Shown here piece by piece: positions 34,449-42,425 of a stretch of DNA of 64,000 nucleotides; within the stretch, counting starts at the first letter, position 1, and each line of letters begins with the position of its first letter. The DNA comes from AC-32 sp963788215 (GTDB lineage Bacteria; Actinomycetota; Thermoleophilia; Gaiellales; Gaiellaceae), in NCBI GenBank assembly GCA_963788215.1, contig CAWBFX010000010.1, positions 558,001 to 622,000 on the forward strand, in the 5' to 3' direction. The notes under the pieces are model-generated. The model was not told where the DNA came from. It searched no databases and was given only the letters and a program-made list of their open reading frames with translations. The translations under genes were made by a program, and so were the position numbers.

Positions 34449-35367
34449 GTGTCCGATGCGTCACGCGTCGACGAGGGCTACGTTCCGTTCCGGGGCGGCC
34501 GAACCTGGTACCGCTCGCTCGCCGCGCGCTCGGAGGACGACAGCGCGCCTGCCGCTGCTCTGCCTCCACGGCGGGCCCGGCGCGAACTGGCTGCACCTGA
34601 AGCCCTACGAGGCGCTGGCCGACGAGCGGCGCGTCGTCTTCTACGACCAGATCGGCTCCGGCAACTCCGGTCTCGAGGAGCCGCACGAGGTCTCGATCTG
34701 GCAGCCCGAGCTCTTCGTCGAGGAGATCGGCGTCGTCCGCGAGGCTCTGGGCCTCGAGCGCGTGCACGTCCTCGGGCACTCCTGGGGCGGCATGCTCGGG
34801 ATGCTGTACGCGACCGAGCAGCCCGAGGGCCTCGCCTCGCTGATCGTCGAGAGCTCGCCGCCGAGCGTGCCCCAGTGGATGCCGGAGGTCGCGCGGCTCC
34901 GCTCCGAGCTGCCGCCGGAGGTCGAGGCGACCCTCCGCGAGCACGAGGAGGCCGGGACGACCGACTCGCCGGAGTACGAGGAGGCGGCGATGGTGTTCTA
35001 CAAGCGCCACGTCTGCCGCACCGATCCGTGGCCCGACTGGCTCGTCGAGTGCTTCGAGAAGCTCGACGCGAATCCCGAGGTCTACCACGCGATGAACGGG
35101 CCGAGCGAGTTCCACGTGATCGGGACGATCCGCGACTGGGACATCACTCCGCGGCTCGGCCGTATCCAGGCTCCGACGCTGGTCTTCTCCGGCCGCTACG
35201 ACGAGGTCACGCCCGCCTGCACCGAGGCCGCGCACCGCGCGATCCCGGGCTCGGAGTACGTCGTGCTCGAGAAGAGCTCGCACATGGCCCAGGCGGAGCA
35301 GCCCGAGGAGACGCTCGCGCTGGTGCGCGGCTTTCTCAGTCGGGTGGAGGGCGCCGCAGGCGCTTGA
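34449..35367 (+). pseudogene. Proline iminopeptidase-like alpha/beta hydrolase, one frame disruption
   Basis: GTG 34449 gives the typical N-terminus SDASRVDEGYVPFRGGRTWY, which stays in frame to about 34540. The rest of the protein continues in the next frame after one extra base near 34536-34550: LPLLCLHGGPGANWLHLKPY (oxyanion HGGPG), FYDQIGSGNSG, nucleophile elbow LGHSWGGMLGMLYA, acid in FSGRYDEVTPAC and base His in KSSHMAQAEQPEE. The composite of about 305 residues is a normal member of the proline iminopeptidase/S33 family. One extra base separates it from an intact gene. It ends 32 bp inside the convergent arfB. Confidence 0.85.
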
Positions 35368-35725
35368 CGTCGCTGCGGCGGCGCTTCCGCTCGAGCCTCT
35401 TCTCCTTCGACGCCTTGGTGGGCCTCGTCGGCCGGCGCGGGCGCGGCACGCGCAGCGCCTCGCGCAGGGCCTCGACGAGCCGCTCGGTCGCGAGCTCGCG
35501 GTTGCGCCACTGGCTGCGCTCGTCCTGCGCGACCGCGCGCAGCACCGGGCCGGCGCGTGCCACCACCCGCCGCTTCTGGGTCTCGGTGAGCCCGGTCGAG
35601 CGCTCGACGTCGAAGACGGCCTCGACCCGCGTGTCCGACTTCTGCGCGTGCTGCCCGCCGGGCCCGCTCGAGCGCGAGAAGCGCAGCTCGATCTCGGACC
35701 GGGGGATGGAGACCGACCGCGTCAC
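35336..35725 (-). CDS. arfB: Alternative ribosome-rescue factor ArfB (codon-independent peptidyl-tRNA hydrolase)
   Basis: The protein has 129 residues from GTG 35725. The N-terminal domain starts with SVSIPRSEIELRFSRSSGPG, leading into the catalytic GGQ (P-G-G-Q-H-A-Q-K-S-D-T-R, about 20-31), which releases the nascent chain on stalled ribosomes. The basic tail from about 100 (KASKEKRLERKRRRSDVKRL) binds the empty mRNA channel, typical for ArfB/ICT1. An alternative GTG at 35776 would add 17 residues encoded by a dispersed repeat and is less likely. It is convergent with the hydrolase. Confidence 0.92.
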   Translation of the reverse strand: MTRSVSIPRSEIELRFSRSSGPGGQHAQKSDTRVEAVFDVERSTGLTETQKRRVVARAGPVLRAVAQDERSQWRNRELATERLVEALREALRVPRPRRPTRPTKASKEKRLERKRRRSDVKRLRRPPPD

Positions 35726-35746
35726 CCGAATAGAGTCTGCATGTGT

Positions 35747-35809
35747 TTCCCGCTCCGGCGCCGGCAAAGCCGCCACCTCCGCTCTCGCTGGCTCCGTCTA
35801 GCCTACGCC
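35747..35809. repeat. Dispersed intergenic repeat, copy B
   Basis: The stretch starting TTCCCGCTCCGGCGCCGGCA, continuing AAGCCGCCACCTCCGCTC and ending GCTCCGTC-T-AGCCTACGC, aligns with copy A at 20565-20629 with few mismatches and two short gaps. Like copy A it lies between divergent genes. Confidence 0.65.
35799..35804 (+). promoter_or_regulatory. Putative leaderless -10 box (TAGCCT) for the HAD phosphatase gene
   Basis: TAGCCT is followed by 6 nt and GTG 35811. It lies at the end of dispersed repeat copy B. Confidence 0.4.
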
Positions 35810-35810
35810 A

Positions 35811-36587
35811 GTGAGCGCGATTCTCCTCGACGTCGACGGCGTGCTGCACGTCTCGGGGCATCCGATCCTCGGCGGGGCCAAGGCAACCGCCCGGCTCCGG
35901 GAGATGGGCCACGCCCTCCGCTTCGTGACCAACAACACCACGCACTCGCGGAGCGCGCTCGCGGAGGAGATCCGCTCGTTCGGCGTCGAGCTCGAGGACC
36001 GGGAGCTGCAGACGACTCCGATCGCCGCTGCGCACGCGCTCAGGGGCAAGCGGGTGCTCGCGCTGACGATGCCGGCGATTGTCGACGACCTCGAGGGGCT
36101 CGAGCTCGTGGGCGAGAACGCCGACGCGGTCTTGCTCGGCGGCGCCGACGAGGCCTTCGAGACGAACCAGGTCTTCAGCTACTACAACCTCGCGCGCGCG
36201 TTCGCCGAGCTGCAGGACGGCGCCGACCTCTACTGCCTGCACAAGAACCGCTGGTGGCAGACGTCGCGCGGTGCGCTGCTCGACGCGGGCGCCTTCGTCG
36301 CGGGGCTGGAGTACGCGGCCGAGCAGGAGGCGACCGTGCTCGGCAAGCCGAGCGCCGCCTACTTCGCCGCCGCGCTCGACGCGCTCGACTACGAGCCCGA
36401 GCAGACCTGGATGGTCGGCGACGACATCGAAGCCGACGTCGCGGGCGCCTCAGCGTTCGGGCTGAGGACCGTCCTGGTGCGGACCGGGAAGTTCCGAGAG
36501 GAGGAGCTCGACGAGGCCACGGTCCGCCCGGACGGCGTGATCGACTCGATCGCCGCGTTGCCGCAGTGGCTGGAGACGCACCTGTGA
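35811..36587 (+). CDS. HAD-superfamily IIA phosphatase (LHPP-like)
   Basis: The 258-residue protein from GTG 35811 opens with HAD motif I, ILLDVDGVLHVSG, followed by the type IIA cap. Motif II is FVTNNTTHSR (about 40-48). Near the C-terminus GKPSAAYFAAALDAL and motif IV VGDDIEADVAGASAFGLRTV are present. The closest described groups are human LHPP (phospholysine/phosphohistidine phosphatase) and HAD-IIA sugar-phosphate phosphatases. The substrate is not predictable. It overlaps acpS by 4 bp and forms an operon with acpS-nnr-alr. Confidence 0.9.
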   Translation: MSAILLDVDGVLHVSGHPILGGAKATARLREMGHALRFVTNNTTHSRSALAEEIRSFGVELEDRELQTTPIAAAHALRGKRVLALTMPAIVDDLEGLELVGENADAVLLGGADEAFETNQVFSYYNLARAFAELQDGADLYCLHKNRWWQTSRGALLDAGAFVAGLEYAAEQEATVLGKPSAAYFAAALDALDYEPEQTWMVGDDIEADVAGASAFGLRTVLVRTGKFREEELDEATVRPDGVIDSIAALPQWLETHL

Positions 36588-36943
36588 GGGTCGGCGTCGA
36601 CCTGATCGAGATCGAACGGATCGCGCGGGCGCTGGAGCGGTACCCCGGCTTCCGCGAGCGCTGCTTCACCGAGACCGAGCGCGCCTACTGCGAGAGCCGT
36701 GCGAACCCGCCGCAGCACTACGCCGCGCGTTTTGCCGGCAAGGAGGCGGTCGGCAAGGCGCTCGGCTCGGGGGTCCGTTTCACGTGGCGCGAGATCGAGA
36801 TCGCGGGCCGGCCGAAGCCGGGCGTGACGCTTTCTGGCCGGACCCTCGAGTGGGCCGAGCGGGTCGGCGCCGGCCGGATCGAGCTCTCGATGACGCACTC
36901 GCGGGAGCTCGCTCAGGCGGTCTGCGTCGTCTCGGATGCTTGA
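36584..36943 (+). CDS. acpS: Holo-[acyl-carrier-protein] synthase
   Basis: This 119-residue phosphopantetheinyl transferase converts apo-ACP to holo-ACP using CoA. GTG 36584 gives VRVGVDLIEIERIARALERY, which contains the catalytic/Mg-binding Asp. The second motif RFAGKEAVGKALGSGVRFTW has the F-x-x-K-E-A core, and LSMTHSRELAQAVCVV closes the fold. The length is standard. acpS-nnr-alr is a classical actinobacterial order. The start overlaps the HAD gene (GTGA), and the end overlaps nnr by 8 bp. Confidence 0.95.
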   Translation: MRVGVDLIEIERIARALERYPGFRERCFTETERAYCESRANPPQHYAARFAGKEAVGKALGSGVRFTWREIEIAGRPKPGVTLSGRTLEWAERVGAGRIELSMTHSRELAQAVCVVSDA

Positions 36944-38300
36944 GCCGCTCTACACCGCCGACGAGATGCGCGCGGCCGAGGCCGGTCACGACGTCGACGA
37001 CCTGATGGCCCGGGCGGGGCGTGCGGTCGCCGAGGAGGCGATGCGGCGCTTTCCAGACGCGCGGAGGTTCGTCGCCGTGTGCGGAGGCGGCGCGAACGGA
37101 GGCGACGGCCGGATCGCGGTCGACGTCCTGCGCGAGGCCGGGCGCGAGGCGGAGGTCTCGGATGACGTGGGCGGCGCGAACGTGATCGTCGACGCGCTCT
37201 TCGGCACCGGCTTCCACGGCGAGCCGCGCGAGGACGCTGGGCGCAAGATCGCGGCGATCAACGCGACGAACGCGCCGGTGGTGGCCATCGACCTCCCGTC
37301 GGGAGTCGACGCGTCCACGGGCGAAGTCGCGGGCGCCTGCGTCGACGCGGACCTGACCGTGACGATGCACGGGCGGAAGGTCGGACTCGAAGTGGCGCCC
37401 GGCCGCTTCCACGCGGGCGAGGTCGTCGTCGCGAACATCGGGCTCGAGCGGCGCGAGACGGAGAACCGACTGGCGACCCGGGAGATCCTCGAGCAGGTCC
37501 CGCGCAAGCGGGCAGAGCAGAACAAATACTCGGCCGGGACGGTGCTTGTCGTCGGCGGGTCGCGCGGGATGACCGGCGCGCCGTGCCTCGCCGCCGAGGC
37601 GGCGTTCCGCGCTGACGCCGGCTACGTCGCGGTCGCGGTGCCCGACTCCACGCTGCCGGTCTTCGAGCAGCGGCTGCTGGAGGCGGTGAAGCTGCCGTGC
37701 CCCGAGGACGGCGGCCGGATCGCCCCACGCGCGATCGAGCCGATCGCCGAGTTCGCCGCGAAAGCGGGGGCCGTCGCGGTCGGGCCCGGCCTGGGGCGAG
37801 GAGCGGGGCCGCAGGAAGTCGTCCGGCGGCTGCTTGCGGAGCTCGACGTGCCCGTCGTCGTGGACGCGGACGGGCTCTTCGAGCTCGAGCCGTTCGAGCG
37901 GAAGGCGCCGACCGTGCTGACCCCACACGAGGGCGAGCTCGGGCGGCTGCTCGACGAGGAGTCGAGCTGGGTCTCCGCGCACCGGCTGGAGGCTGCGCGG
38001 CGCGCGGCTGACCGTTTCGGCTGCATCTGCCTGCTGAAGGGCGCGGACACGCTGGTCGCGAGCCCGGGCGAAGGCGTCTGGGTCTGCTCGCTCGGCACTC
38101 CTGCGCTCGCGACGGCCGGTAGCGGCGACGTCCTGACCGGCATCGTCGCGGCGTTCCTGGCGAAGGGCATGGAGTCGAGGCTCGCAGCGGCCGCAGCGGC
38201 GACGGCTCACCAGCTCGCCTCGAGGAAGATCCCGCAGGCAGGCGCCGTCGCGAGCGACCTGATCGGCGCACTGCCGCTCGTGCTCGATGCACCGGTCTGA
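36936..38300 (+). CDS. nnr: Bifunctional NAD(P)H-hydrate epimerase/ADP-dependent dehydratase
   Basis: This 454-residue enzyme repairs hydrated NADH and NADPH. The N-terminal epimerase domain (about 1-180) has CGGGANGGDGRIAVDVLR, IVDALFGTGFHG and AIDLPSGVDASTG; it is slightly shorter than usual in the region around residue 75. The C-terminal ribokinase-like dehydratase (about 190-450) has GTVLVVGGSRGMTGAPCLAA, VVDADGLFELE, LTPHEGELGRLLDEE, CLLKGADTLVASP and the catalytic loop TAGSGDVLTGIVAAFLAKG (about 391). It overlaps alr by 14 bp in the same operon. Confidence 0.95.
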   Translation: MLEPLYTADEMRAAEAGHDVDDLMARAGRAVAEEAMRRFPDARRFVAVCGGGANGGDGRIAVDVLREAGREAEVSDDVGGANVIVDALFGTGFHGEPREDAGRKIAAINATNAPVVAIDLPSGVDASTGEVAGACVDADLTVTMHGRKVGLEVAPGRFHAGEVVVANIGLERRETENRLATREILEQVPRKRAEQNKYSAGTVLVVGGSRGMTGAPCLAAEAAFRADAGYVAVAVPDSTLPVFEQRLLEAVKLPCPEDGGRIAPRAIEPIAEFAAKAGAVAVGPGLGRGAGPQEVVRRLLAELDVPVVVDADGLFELEPFERKAPTVLTPHEGELGRLLDEESSWVSAHRLEAARRAADRFGCICLLKGADTLVASPGEGVWVCSLGTPALATAGSGDVLTGIVAAFLAKGMESRLAAAAAATAHQLASRKIPQAGAVASDLIGALPLVLDAPV

Positions 38301-39312
38301 GATCACCGTCGACCTCGGCGCCGTCCGCCGCAACGCGCGGACCCTTCTCCGCGTGCTCGAGGGCTCGCAGCTCTGGGCGGTCGTCAAGGCGGACGCTTAC
38401 GGCCACGGCGCGGTCGACGTCGCGAGCGCCCTCGTCGACGAGGGCGTGGGCGCCCTCTGCGTCGCGACGGTTCCGGAGGCGCTCGAGCTGCGGGCGGAGC
38501 TCTCGCTGGCGCGGATCCTGGTCATGGGCCCGACCGCGTCCAGCCGCGAGATCGCCGAGGCACGCGAGGCCAAGCTCGAGCTCGCCGTGTGGGACGCGGA
38601 GGAGCTCCCCGAAGGCGTGCGCGTCCACCTGAAGCTCGACACGGGGATGGGCCGCTGGGGGCTCTCGGCGCTCCCGAAGCCGTCCGCCGAGGTGGTGGGG
38701 CTGATGACGCACCTCGCGACCGCCGACAGCGACCCCGCGTTCGCAGAGCAGCAGGTCGCGCGCTTTCGCGAGGCGACCGAGCCGTACTCGGACCTCATGC
38801 GTCACGCGGCCAACAGCGCGGCCGCGCTGCGGATCCCGTCGTCGCGCTTCGACGCCGCGCGCTGTGGGGTCGCCCTCTACGGGCTCTCGCCCTTCGGGGA
38901 CGACCCGGCGGCGGACGGGCTCGAGCCGGCGCTCTCGTGGCGGAGCTACCTCGCGCAGGTCAAGCAGCTGCAGCCGGGCGAGAGCACGGGGTACGGTCGC
39001 CGCTTCGTGGCGGAGGAGTCCACCTGGATCGGGATCGTCCCCGTCGGCTACGCGGACGGCTTTCGCCGCGACCTGACCGACACCGAGGTGCGCGTGTCCG
39101 GCGAGCCGCGGCGCGTGATCGGGACGGTCTCGATGGACGCCTTCGCCGTCGAGCTCGACCACGAGGAGCCTGTCGGGGCTCCGGTGACCATCCTCGGCCC
39201 AGGCGTGCTCGCCGAAGCCCACGCGCGGGTGGCGGGGACGATCAACTACGAGCTCGTCTGCGGGATCAACCGCGATCCGCGGCGGGCGCGCAGGACGGTC
39301 GTCGATGCTTGA
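38287..39312 (+). CDS. alr: Alanine racemase
   Basis: A PLP enzyme of 341 residues that makes D-alanine for peptidoglycan. The PLP lysine is in AVVKADAYGHGAVDVASALV near residue 36. The segments HLKLDTGMGRWGLS, VGLMTHLATADSDP, AARCGVALYGLSPFGDD and the catalytic-Tyr region STGYGRRFVAEESTWIGIVP are present, followed by IGTVSMDAFAVEL and VAGTINYELVCGI. It completes the acpS-nnr-alr operon. It overlaps the downstream nucleotidyltransferase by 8 bp. Confidence 0.95.
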   Translation: MHRSEITVDLGAVRRNARTLLRVLEGSQLWAVVKADAYGHGAVDVASALVDEGVGALCVATVPEALELRAELSLARILVMGPTASSREIAEAREAKLELAVWDAEELPEGVRVHLKLDTGMGRWGLSALPKPSAEVVGLMTHLATADSDPAFAEQQVARFREATEPYSDLMRHAANSAAALRIPSSRFDAARCGVALYGLSPFGDDPAADGLEPALSWRSYLAQVKQLQPGESTGYGRRFVAEESTWIGIVPVGYADGFRRDLTDTEVRVSGEPRRVIGTVSMDAFAVELDHEEPVGAPVTILGPGVLAEAHARVAGTINYELVCGINRDPRRARRTVVDA

Positions 39313-40336
39313 GAGGGCGCGCGAGGTGCTGGCCGGGCAGGACGCGTGGGTCGTGGGCGGGGCCGTCCGCGACGAGCTTCTCGGGCGCGAGCTCGTCGAC
39401 CTCGACATCGCAGTACGCGAGCCAAAGCGCGCAGCGCGCGCCTACGCGAAAGGCGCGGGCGGTGCGCCCTTCGCCCTCTCCGAGCGCCACGGCGCCTGGC
39501 GCGTCGCGCTCGAGGGCGGCCGCACGGTCGACTTCACGCCGCTGCCCGGGTCGATCGAGGACGACCTCGCGACGCGCGACTTCACCATCAACGCGATCGC
39601 CCGGCCGCTTGCCGGCGGAGAGCCGGTCGACCCGTTCGCCGGCCGCGAGGACCTAGGGGCCCGCCGCCTGCGTGCCGTAGGCCCGACCGTCTTCGAGGAC
39701 GACCCCCTGCGCCTGCTGCGCGCGGTGCGTCTCGAGGACGAGCTCGGGCTCAGCCTCGACGGAGACACCGAGCGCCTCGTTCGCGACCACGCCGCCCTCG
39801 TCGCGCGCCCGGCCGGCGAGCGGATCCTGCAAGAGCTGCGCCGCCTCTCACCGCAGGGCTACGGCCGGCTGGACGAGCTCGGTCTGCTCGAGCCGCTCGG
39901 TGGACGGCTCGACGAGCGGCTCGGCCGCTTCGACTCGCCGGACTTCCGGCTCGTGGCCGCCTTCGGCGAGAACCTCGCGCGCTTTCCGATCTCGAACGAG
40001 CTCCGCAGGTTCGCGCGCGCTCTTCTCGGCGCCGAGCACCCTGCGCCCGAGCCCCGCGCGATCCACCGCTTCCGCCGCGCGACGGAACCGTGGGCTCTCG
40101 AAGCGCTCGCCTTCCTCGAGGCGGAAGAGCTCGCGGAGGACGTCGAGCAGGCGCGGCGCAGCGATCCGGCCGAGCCGCTCGTCCGCGGCGAGGAGCTCGG
40201 CCTGCCGCCCGGGCCGGAGATCGGGCGCCTGCTCGCCGAGATCGAGGAGGAGCGGGCGGCGGGTACGATCGCCACGAGGGAGGAGGCGCTCGACTATGCA
40301 AGACGCAACGCGCGAGCGGTTCGCGAGGACAGCTGA
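39305..40336 (+). CDS. CCA-adding enzyme/poly(A) polymerase-family nucleotidyltransferase
   Basis: The 343-residue protein belongs to the class II tRNA nucleotidyltransferase family. The head domain has AWVVGGAVRDELLGRELVDL followed by D-I (metal-binding D-x-D), TVDFTPLPGSIEDDLATRDF and T-I-N-A-I-A. The neck has DDPLRLLRAVRLEDELGLSL. It lacks the HD phosphohydrolase domain and is shorter than the usual actinobacterial PcnA/CCA enzyme (about 470), so it may be an A-adding or otherwise specialised member. The target is probably the tRNA 3' end. It overlaps the methyltransferase by 41 bp. Confidence 0.85.
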   Translation: MLERAREVLAGQDAWVVGGAVRDELLGRELVDLDIAVREPKRAARAYAKGAGGAPFALSERHGAWRVALEGGRTVDFTPLPGSIEDDLATRDFTINAIARPLAGGEPVDPFAGREDLGARRLRAVGPTVFEDDPLRLLRAVRLEDELGLSLDGDTERLVRDHAALVARPAGERILQELRRLSPQGYGRLDELGLLEPLGGRLDERLGRFDSPDFRLVAAFGENLARFPISNELRRFARALLGAEHPAPEPRAIHRFRRATEPWALEALAFLEAEELAEDVEQARRSDPAEPLVRGEELGLPPGPEIGRLLAEIEEERAAGTIATREEALDYARRNARAVREDS

Positions 40337-40997
40337 GCGGGTCGGCGCGCACCAGGACGAGCAGGCGGCGGAGCTTGCGGAGAAGGTGTTCAGCTTCGTC
40401 GCACCGACGGGCGACGAGCGCATGCTCGACTCGGGCACCGGTGCCGGTGCGCTCGCCTTCGCGCTGGCGCCTCACGTCCGCGAGGTGGTGGCGGTCGACC
40501 TCGTCCCCGAGCTGCTCGAGCAAGGCCGCAAGCGCGCAGACGCGTTCCCGAATGTCACCTTCGTCGAAGGCGACGCGACCAAGCTGTCGTTCGAGCTCGG
40601 CTCCTTCGACCTCACCGGCACGCTGCGGACCCTGCACCACATCGCCCGCCCGGAGCTGGCGGTCGCCGAGCTCGCCCGCGTGACGCGGATGCGCGGACGA
40701 GTGCTCGTGATCGACCAGATCGCCCCCGTCGATCCGCTCGCCGCGTCCGAGCTCAACGCCTTCGAGCGAGCCCGCGATCCGTCGCACGCACGCGCGCTGG
40801 CCGACATCGATCTCCGCCACCTGTTCGAGTCCAACGGCCTCGTGCTGTTGCGGAACGAGTACGAGCGCGAGCCGCGCGACCTCGACTCGTACCTCGACCT
40901 GGCGGGCTGCGACGGCGAGGCGCGTGACCGCGCGCAGACGCTCGCGCCTCCGGGCTACGCCGCCGAGCTCGGCTGGTACCTACTGGAGAAGCGCTAG
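40296..40997 (+). CDS. SAM-dependent methyltransferase
   Basis: A 233-residue class I methyltransferase from ATG 40296, inside the end of the previous gene. The SAM-binding motif I is MLDSGTGAGALAFALAPHVR (about 47-66), followed by the acidic strand end VVAVDLVPELLEQGRKR and the motif II/III region FDLTGTLRTLHHIARPELAV. It resembles UbiE/Coq5-type small-molecule methyltransferases. The substrate is not known. The last 18 bp overlap the convergent SelW-like gene. Confidence 0.85.
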   Translation: MQDATRERFARTAERVGAHQDEQAAELAEKVFSFVAPTGDERMLDSGTGAGALAFALAPHVREVVAVDLVPELLEQGRKRADAFPNVTFVEGDATKLSFELGSFDLTGTLRTLHHIARPELAVAELARVTRMRGRVLVIDQIAPVDPLAASELNAFERARDPSHARALADIDLRHLFESNGLVLLRNEYEREPRDLDSYLDLAGCDGEARDRAQTLAPPGYAAELGWYLLEKR

Positions 40998-41195
40998 CAC
41001 TTCCCCGTCTTCCGGGAAGCGTCCGGTCTCGTGCTTCGAGTAGACCGTCCGCCCGTCCGCGAGGACGTCGAACTGGCCCTTACCGCCCGGGATGGCCTCG
41101 GCGTCGAACCCCTGCCCGGTGAGCTCGGCCGCGAGACTCGCGGCCCGTTTGTCGTAGCCGCTTCAGGTTGGGCAGTAGTGGATCTCGACGTGCAT
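40980..41195 (-). CDS. SelW/Rdx-family selenoprotein with CxxU motif (in-frame TGA as selenocysteine)
   Basis: ATG 41195 to TAG 40980 gives 71 residues if the TGA at 41163-41165 is read as selenocysteine. The N-terminus is MHVEIHYCPTU (C8, U11), and the rest is SGYDKRAASLAAELTGQGFD, A-E-A-I-P, then GGKGQFDVLADGRTVYSKHE and TGRFPEDGEVLALLQ. This is the full SelT/SelW/SelH (Rdx) thioredoxin-like fold, whose redox motif is CxxC or CxxU. The TGA replaces the second Cys exactly and no frame change is needed. A SECIS-like hairpin lies at 41127-41145. It follows marR by 10 nt, suggesting a two-gene operon. Reading it as a simple nonsense mutant is the alternative. Confidence 0.85.
41127..41145 (-). 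promoter_or_regulatory. Putative bacterial SECIS element for the SelW-like gene
   Basis: On the coding strand, 17 nt after the TGA, GGCCGCG (41145-41139) pairs perfectly with CGCGGCC (41133-41127) around the loop AGTCT. The loop has G at its second position followed by U, as SelB recognition requires in known bacterial SECIS elements. Confidence 0.7.
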
Positions 41196-41205
41196 CTGCT
41201 CAGGC

Positions 41206-41616
41206 CTAGGCTATCGGCTTGCCTTCGAGATGCGAGAACGCCTGCGTCAGCGTCCGCCGCTCGGTCTCATTGGTCGTGAACGAGCGGGCCAGGCGCTGTT
41301 CCCCCTCGGCGCTCAGCCGGAGGTAGGCGATCCGGCCGTCCGCGGACGAGCGCTCCCGCTCGAGCAGGCCCGTCTCTTCGGCGCGGCGCACGAGCTCGGT
41401 GACGGTGCTCTGCGCGAGCTGCAGTCGCTCGGCGAGCTCCGTCACGGTCGAGCGCTCGCTGCCGTCGGGCGCGCCCTTGATCATCAGCAGCAGCAGGTAG
41501 CGCTGCGGCGTCAGCCCGGCCGCGCGCGCGTTCCGCTCGGTCGTCCGCATGAAGGCGCGCAGAGCGGCCCGGAACTCGGCGACGTGTGCAGCGTCCTCTG
41601 CGCTGACCCTGTCCAT
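41206..41616 (-). CDS. MarR-family transcriptional regulator
   Basis: A 136-residue winged-helix regulator from ATG 41616. The DNA-binding region is STVTELAERLQLAQSTVTEL, then VRRAEETGLLERERSSADGR and IAYLRLSAEGEQRLA (wing), within residues about 55-110. It contains no cysteine, so direct thiol sensing is unlikely; ligand sensing is the common mode. A TAAACT box 7 nt before the start suggests a leaderless transcript. The SelW-like selenoprotein gene follows after 10 nt, and the two probably form a regulated unit. Confidence 0.88.
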   Translation of the reverse strand: MDRVSAEDAAHVAEFRAALRAFMRTTERNARAAGLTPQRYLLLLMIKGAPDGSERSTVTELAERLQLAQSTVTELVRRAEETGLLERERSSADGRIAYLRLSAEGEQRLARSFTTNETERRTLTQAFSHLEGKPIA

Positions 41617-41623
41617 GGCGGGC

Positions 41624-41629
41624 AGTTTA
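41624..41629 (-). promoter_or_regulatory. Putative leaderless -10 box (TAAACT) for marR-selW
   Basis: On the minus strand TAAACT is followed by 7 nt and ATG 41616. It would also drive the SelW-like selenoprotein gene. Confidence 0.5.
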
Positions 41630-42388
41630 GTCGCCTGCCGGACGGACTCCTCGTCCGCCGACCAGCTCGACGAGCCGCGGGGCCAGCGCCTGCGCGAGCT
41701 GCGCCACCCGGTAGAAGCGCGGGACGAACACCTCCCGGCGGTCGTGCTCGACTGCGGCGACGACGCGCTCCGCGACGAGATCCGGCTCGGCCACGATCCG
41801 GCGCACGACGCTGCCCGAGAACCGCTCGTACTGCGGGAAGCCGGGTGTCTCCACGAACCCGGGGAGGATCGTGTGGACGCGGATGCCGCGCGGCTTCAGC
41901 TCGACCCGCGCCGCGCGGGAGAACGCGAGTTGCGCGTGCTTCGAGGCGGTATACGGCCCGGCCGAGCCGACCGCGACGGTGCCCGCGACCGAGACGACGT
42001 TGACCACGTCGGACGGCGCGGCTGCCTCGAGGGCCGGCAGGAAGGCACGCAGGCACCAGATCCCGCCGAGGTAGTTCGTCCGCGTCACCTCCTCGATCCG
42101 CTCGGGTGTCGCGCGGAGGAACCCGCCTCTGCCGGGGATCCCTGCGTTGTTCACGAGCAGTCCGATTGACGGATGGCGCTCGCGGACGGAGGCGGCCAGG
42201 CGCTCGACCTCCTCGCGGTCGCCGACGTCGCACGTCTCCCACTCCGCGCCGAGCTCCTCGGCTACCGCCCGCAGGCGCTCCTCGGAGCGCGCCACCAGGA
42301 CGAGCTGCCAGCCCTTCGCGGCGAGCGCGCGGGCGATCGCGGCCCCGATGCCGCTCGACCCGCCGGTCACGACCGCCACCTGGGCCAC
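41627..42388 (-). CDS. Short-chain dehydrogenase/reductase
   Basis: A 253-residue SDR from GTG 42388. The cofactor motif is VAVVTGGSSGIGAAIARALA (TGxxxGIG), followed by LLVNNAGIPGRGGFL (NNAG) and the catalytic Ser-Tyr-Lys in NVVSVAGTVAVGSAGPYTAS plus K-H-A. The Arg at the end of strand 2 (LVARSEERL) suggests NADP preference. The substrate is unknown. Its promoter region is shared back-to-back with fabI. Confidence 0.9.
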   Translation of the reverse strand: MAQVAVVTGGSSGIGAAIARALAAKGWQLVLVARSEERLRAVAEELGAEWETCDVGDREEVERLAASVRERHPSIGLLVNNAGIPGRGGFLRATPERIEEVTRTNYLGGIWCLRAFLPALEAAAPSDVVNVVSVAGTVAVGSAGPYTASKHAQLAFSRAARVELKPRGIRVHTILPGFVETPGFPQYERFSGSVVRRIVAEPDLVAERVVAAVEHDRREVFVPRFYRVAQLAQALAPRLVELVGGRGVRPAGD

Positions 42389-42394
42389 TCGCGC

Positions 42395-42400
42395 ACGCTA
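42395..42400 (-). promoter_or_regulatory. Putative leaderless -10 box (TAGCGT) for the SDR gene
   Basis: On the minus strand TAGCGT is followed by 6 nt and GTG 42388. Confidence 0.4.
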
Positions 42401-42410
42401 ACGCACGTCG

Positions 42411-42416
42411 TAGACT
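42411..42416 (+). promoter_or_regulatory. Putative leaderless -10 box (TAGACT) for fabI
   Basis: TAGACT is followed by 9 nt and GTG 42426. It lies back-to-back with the SDR promoter in a 37-bp intergenic region. Confidence 0.45.
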
Positions 42417-42425
42417 CGCCCAGCT

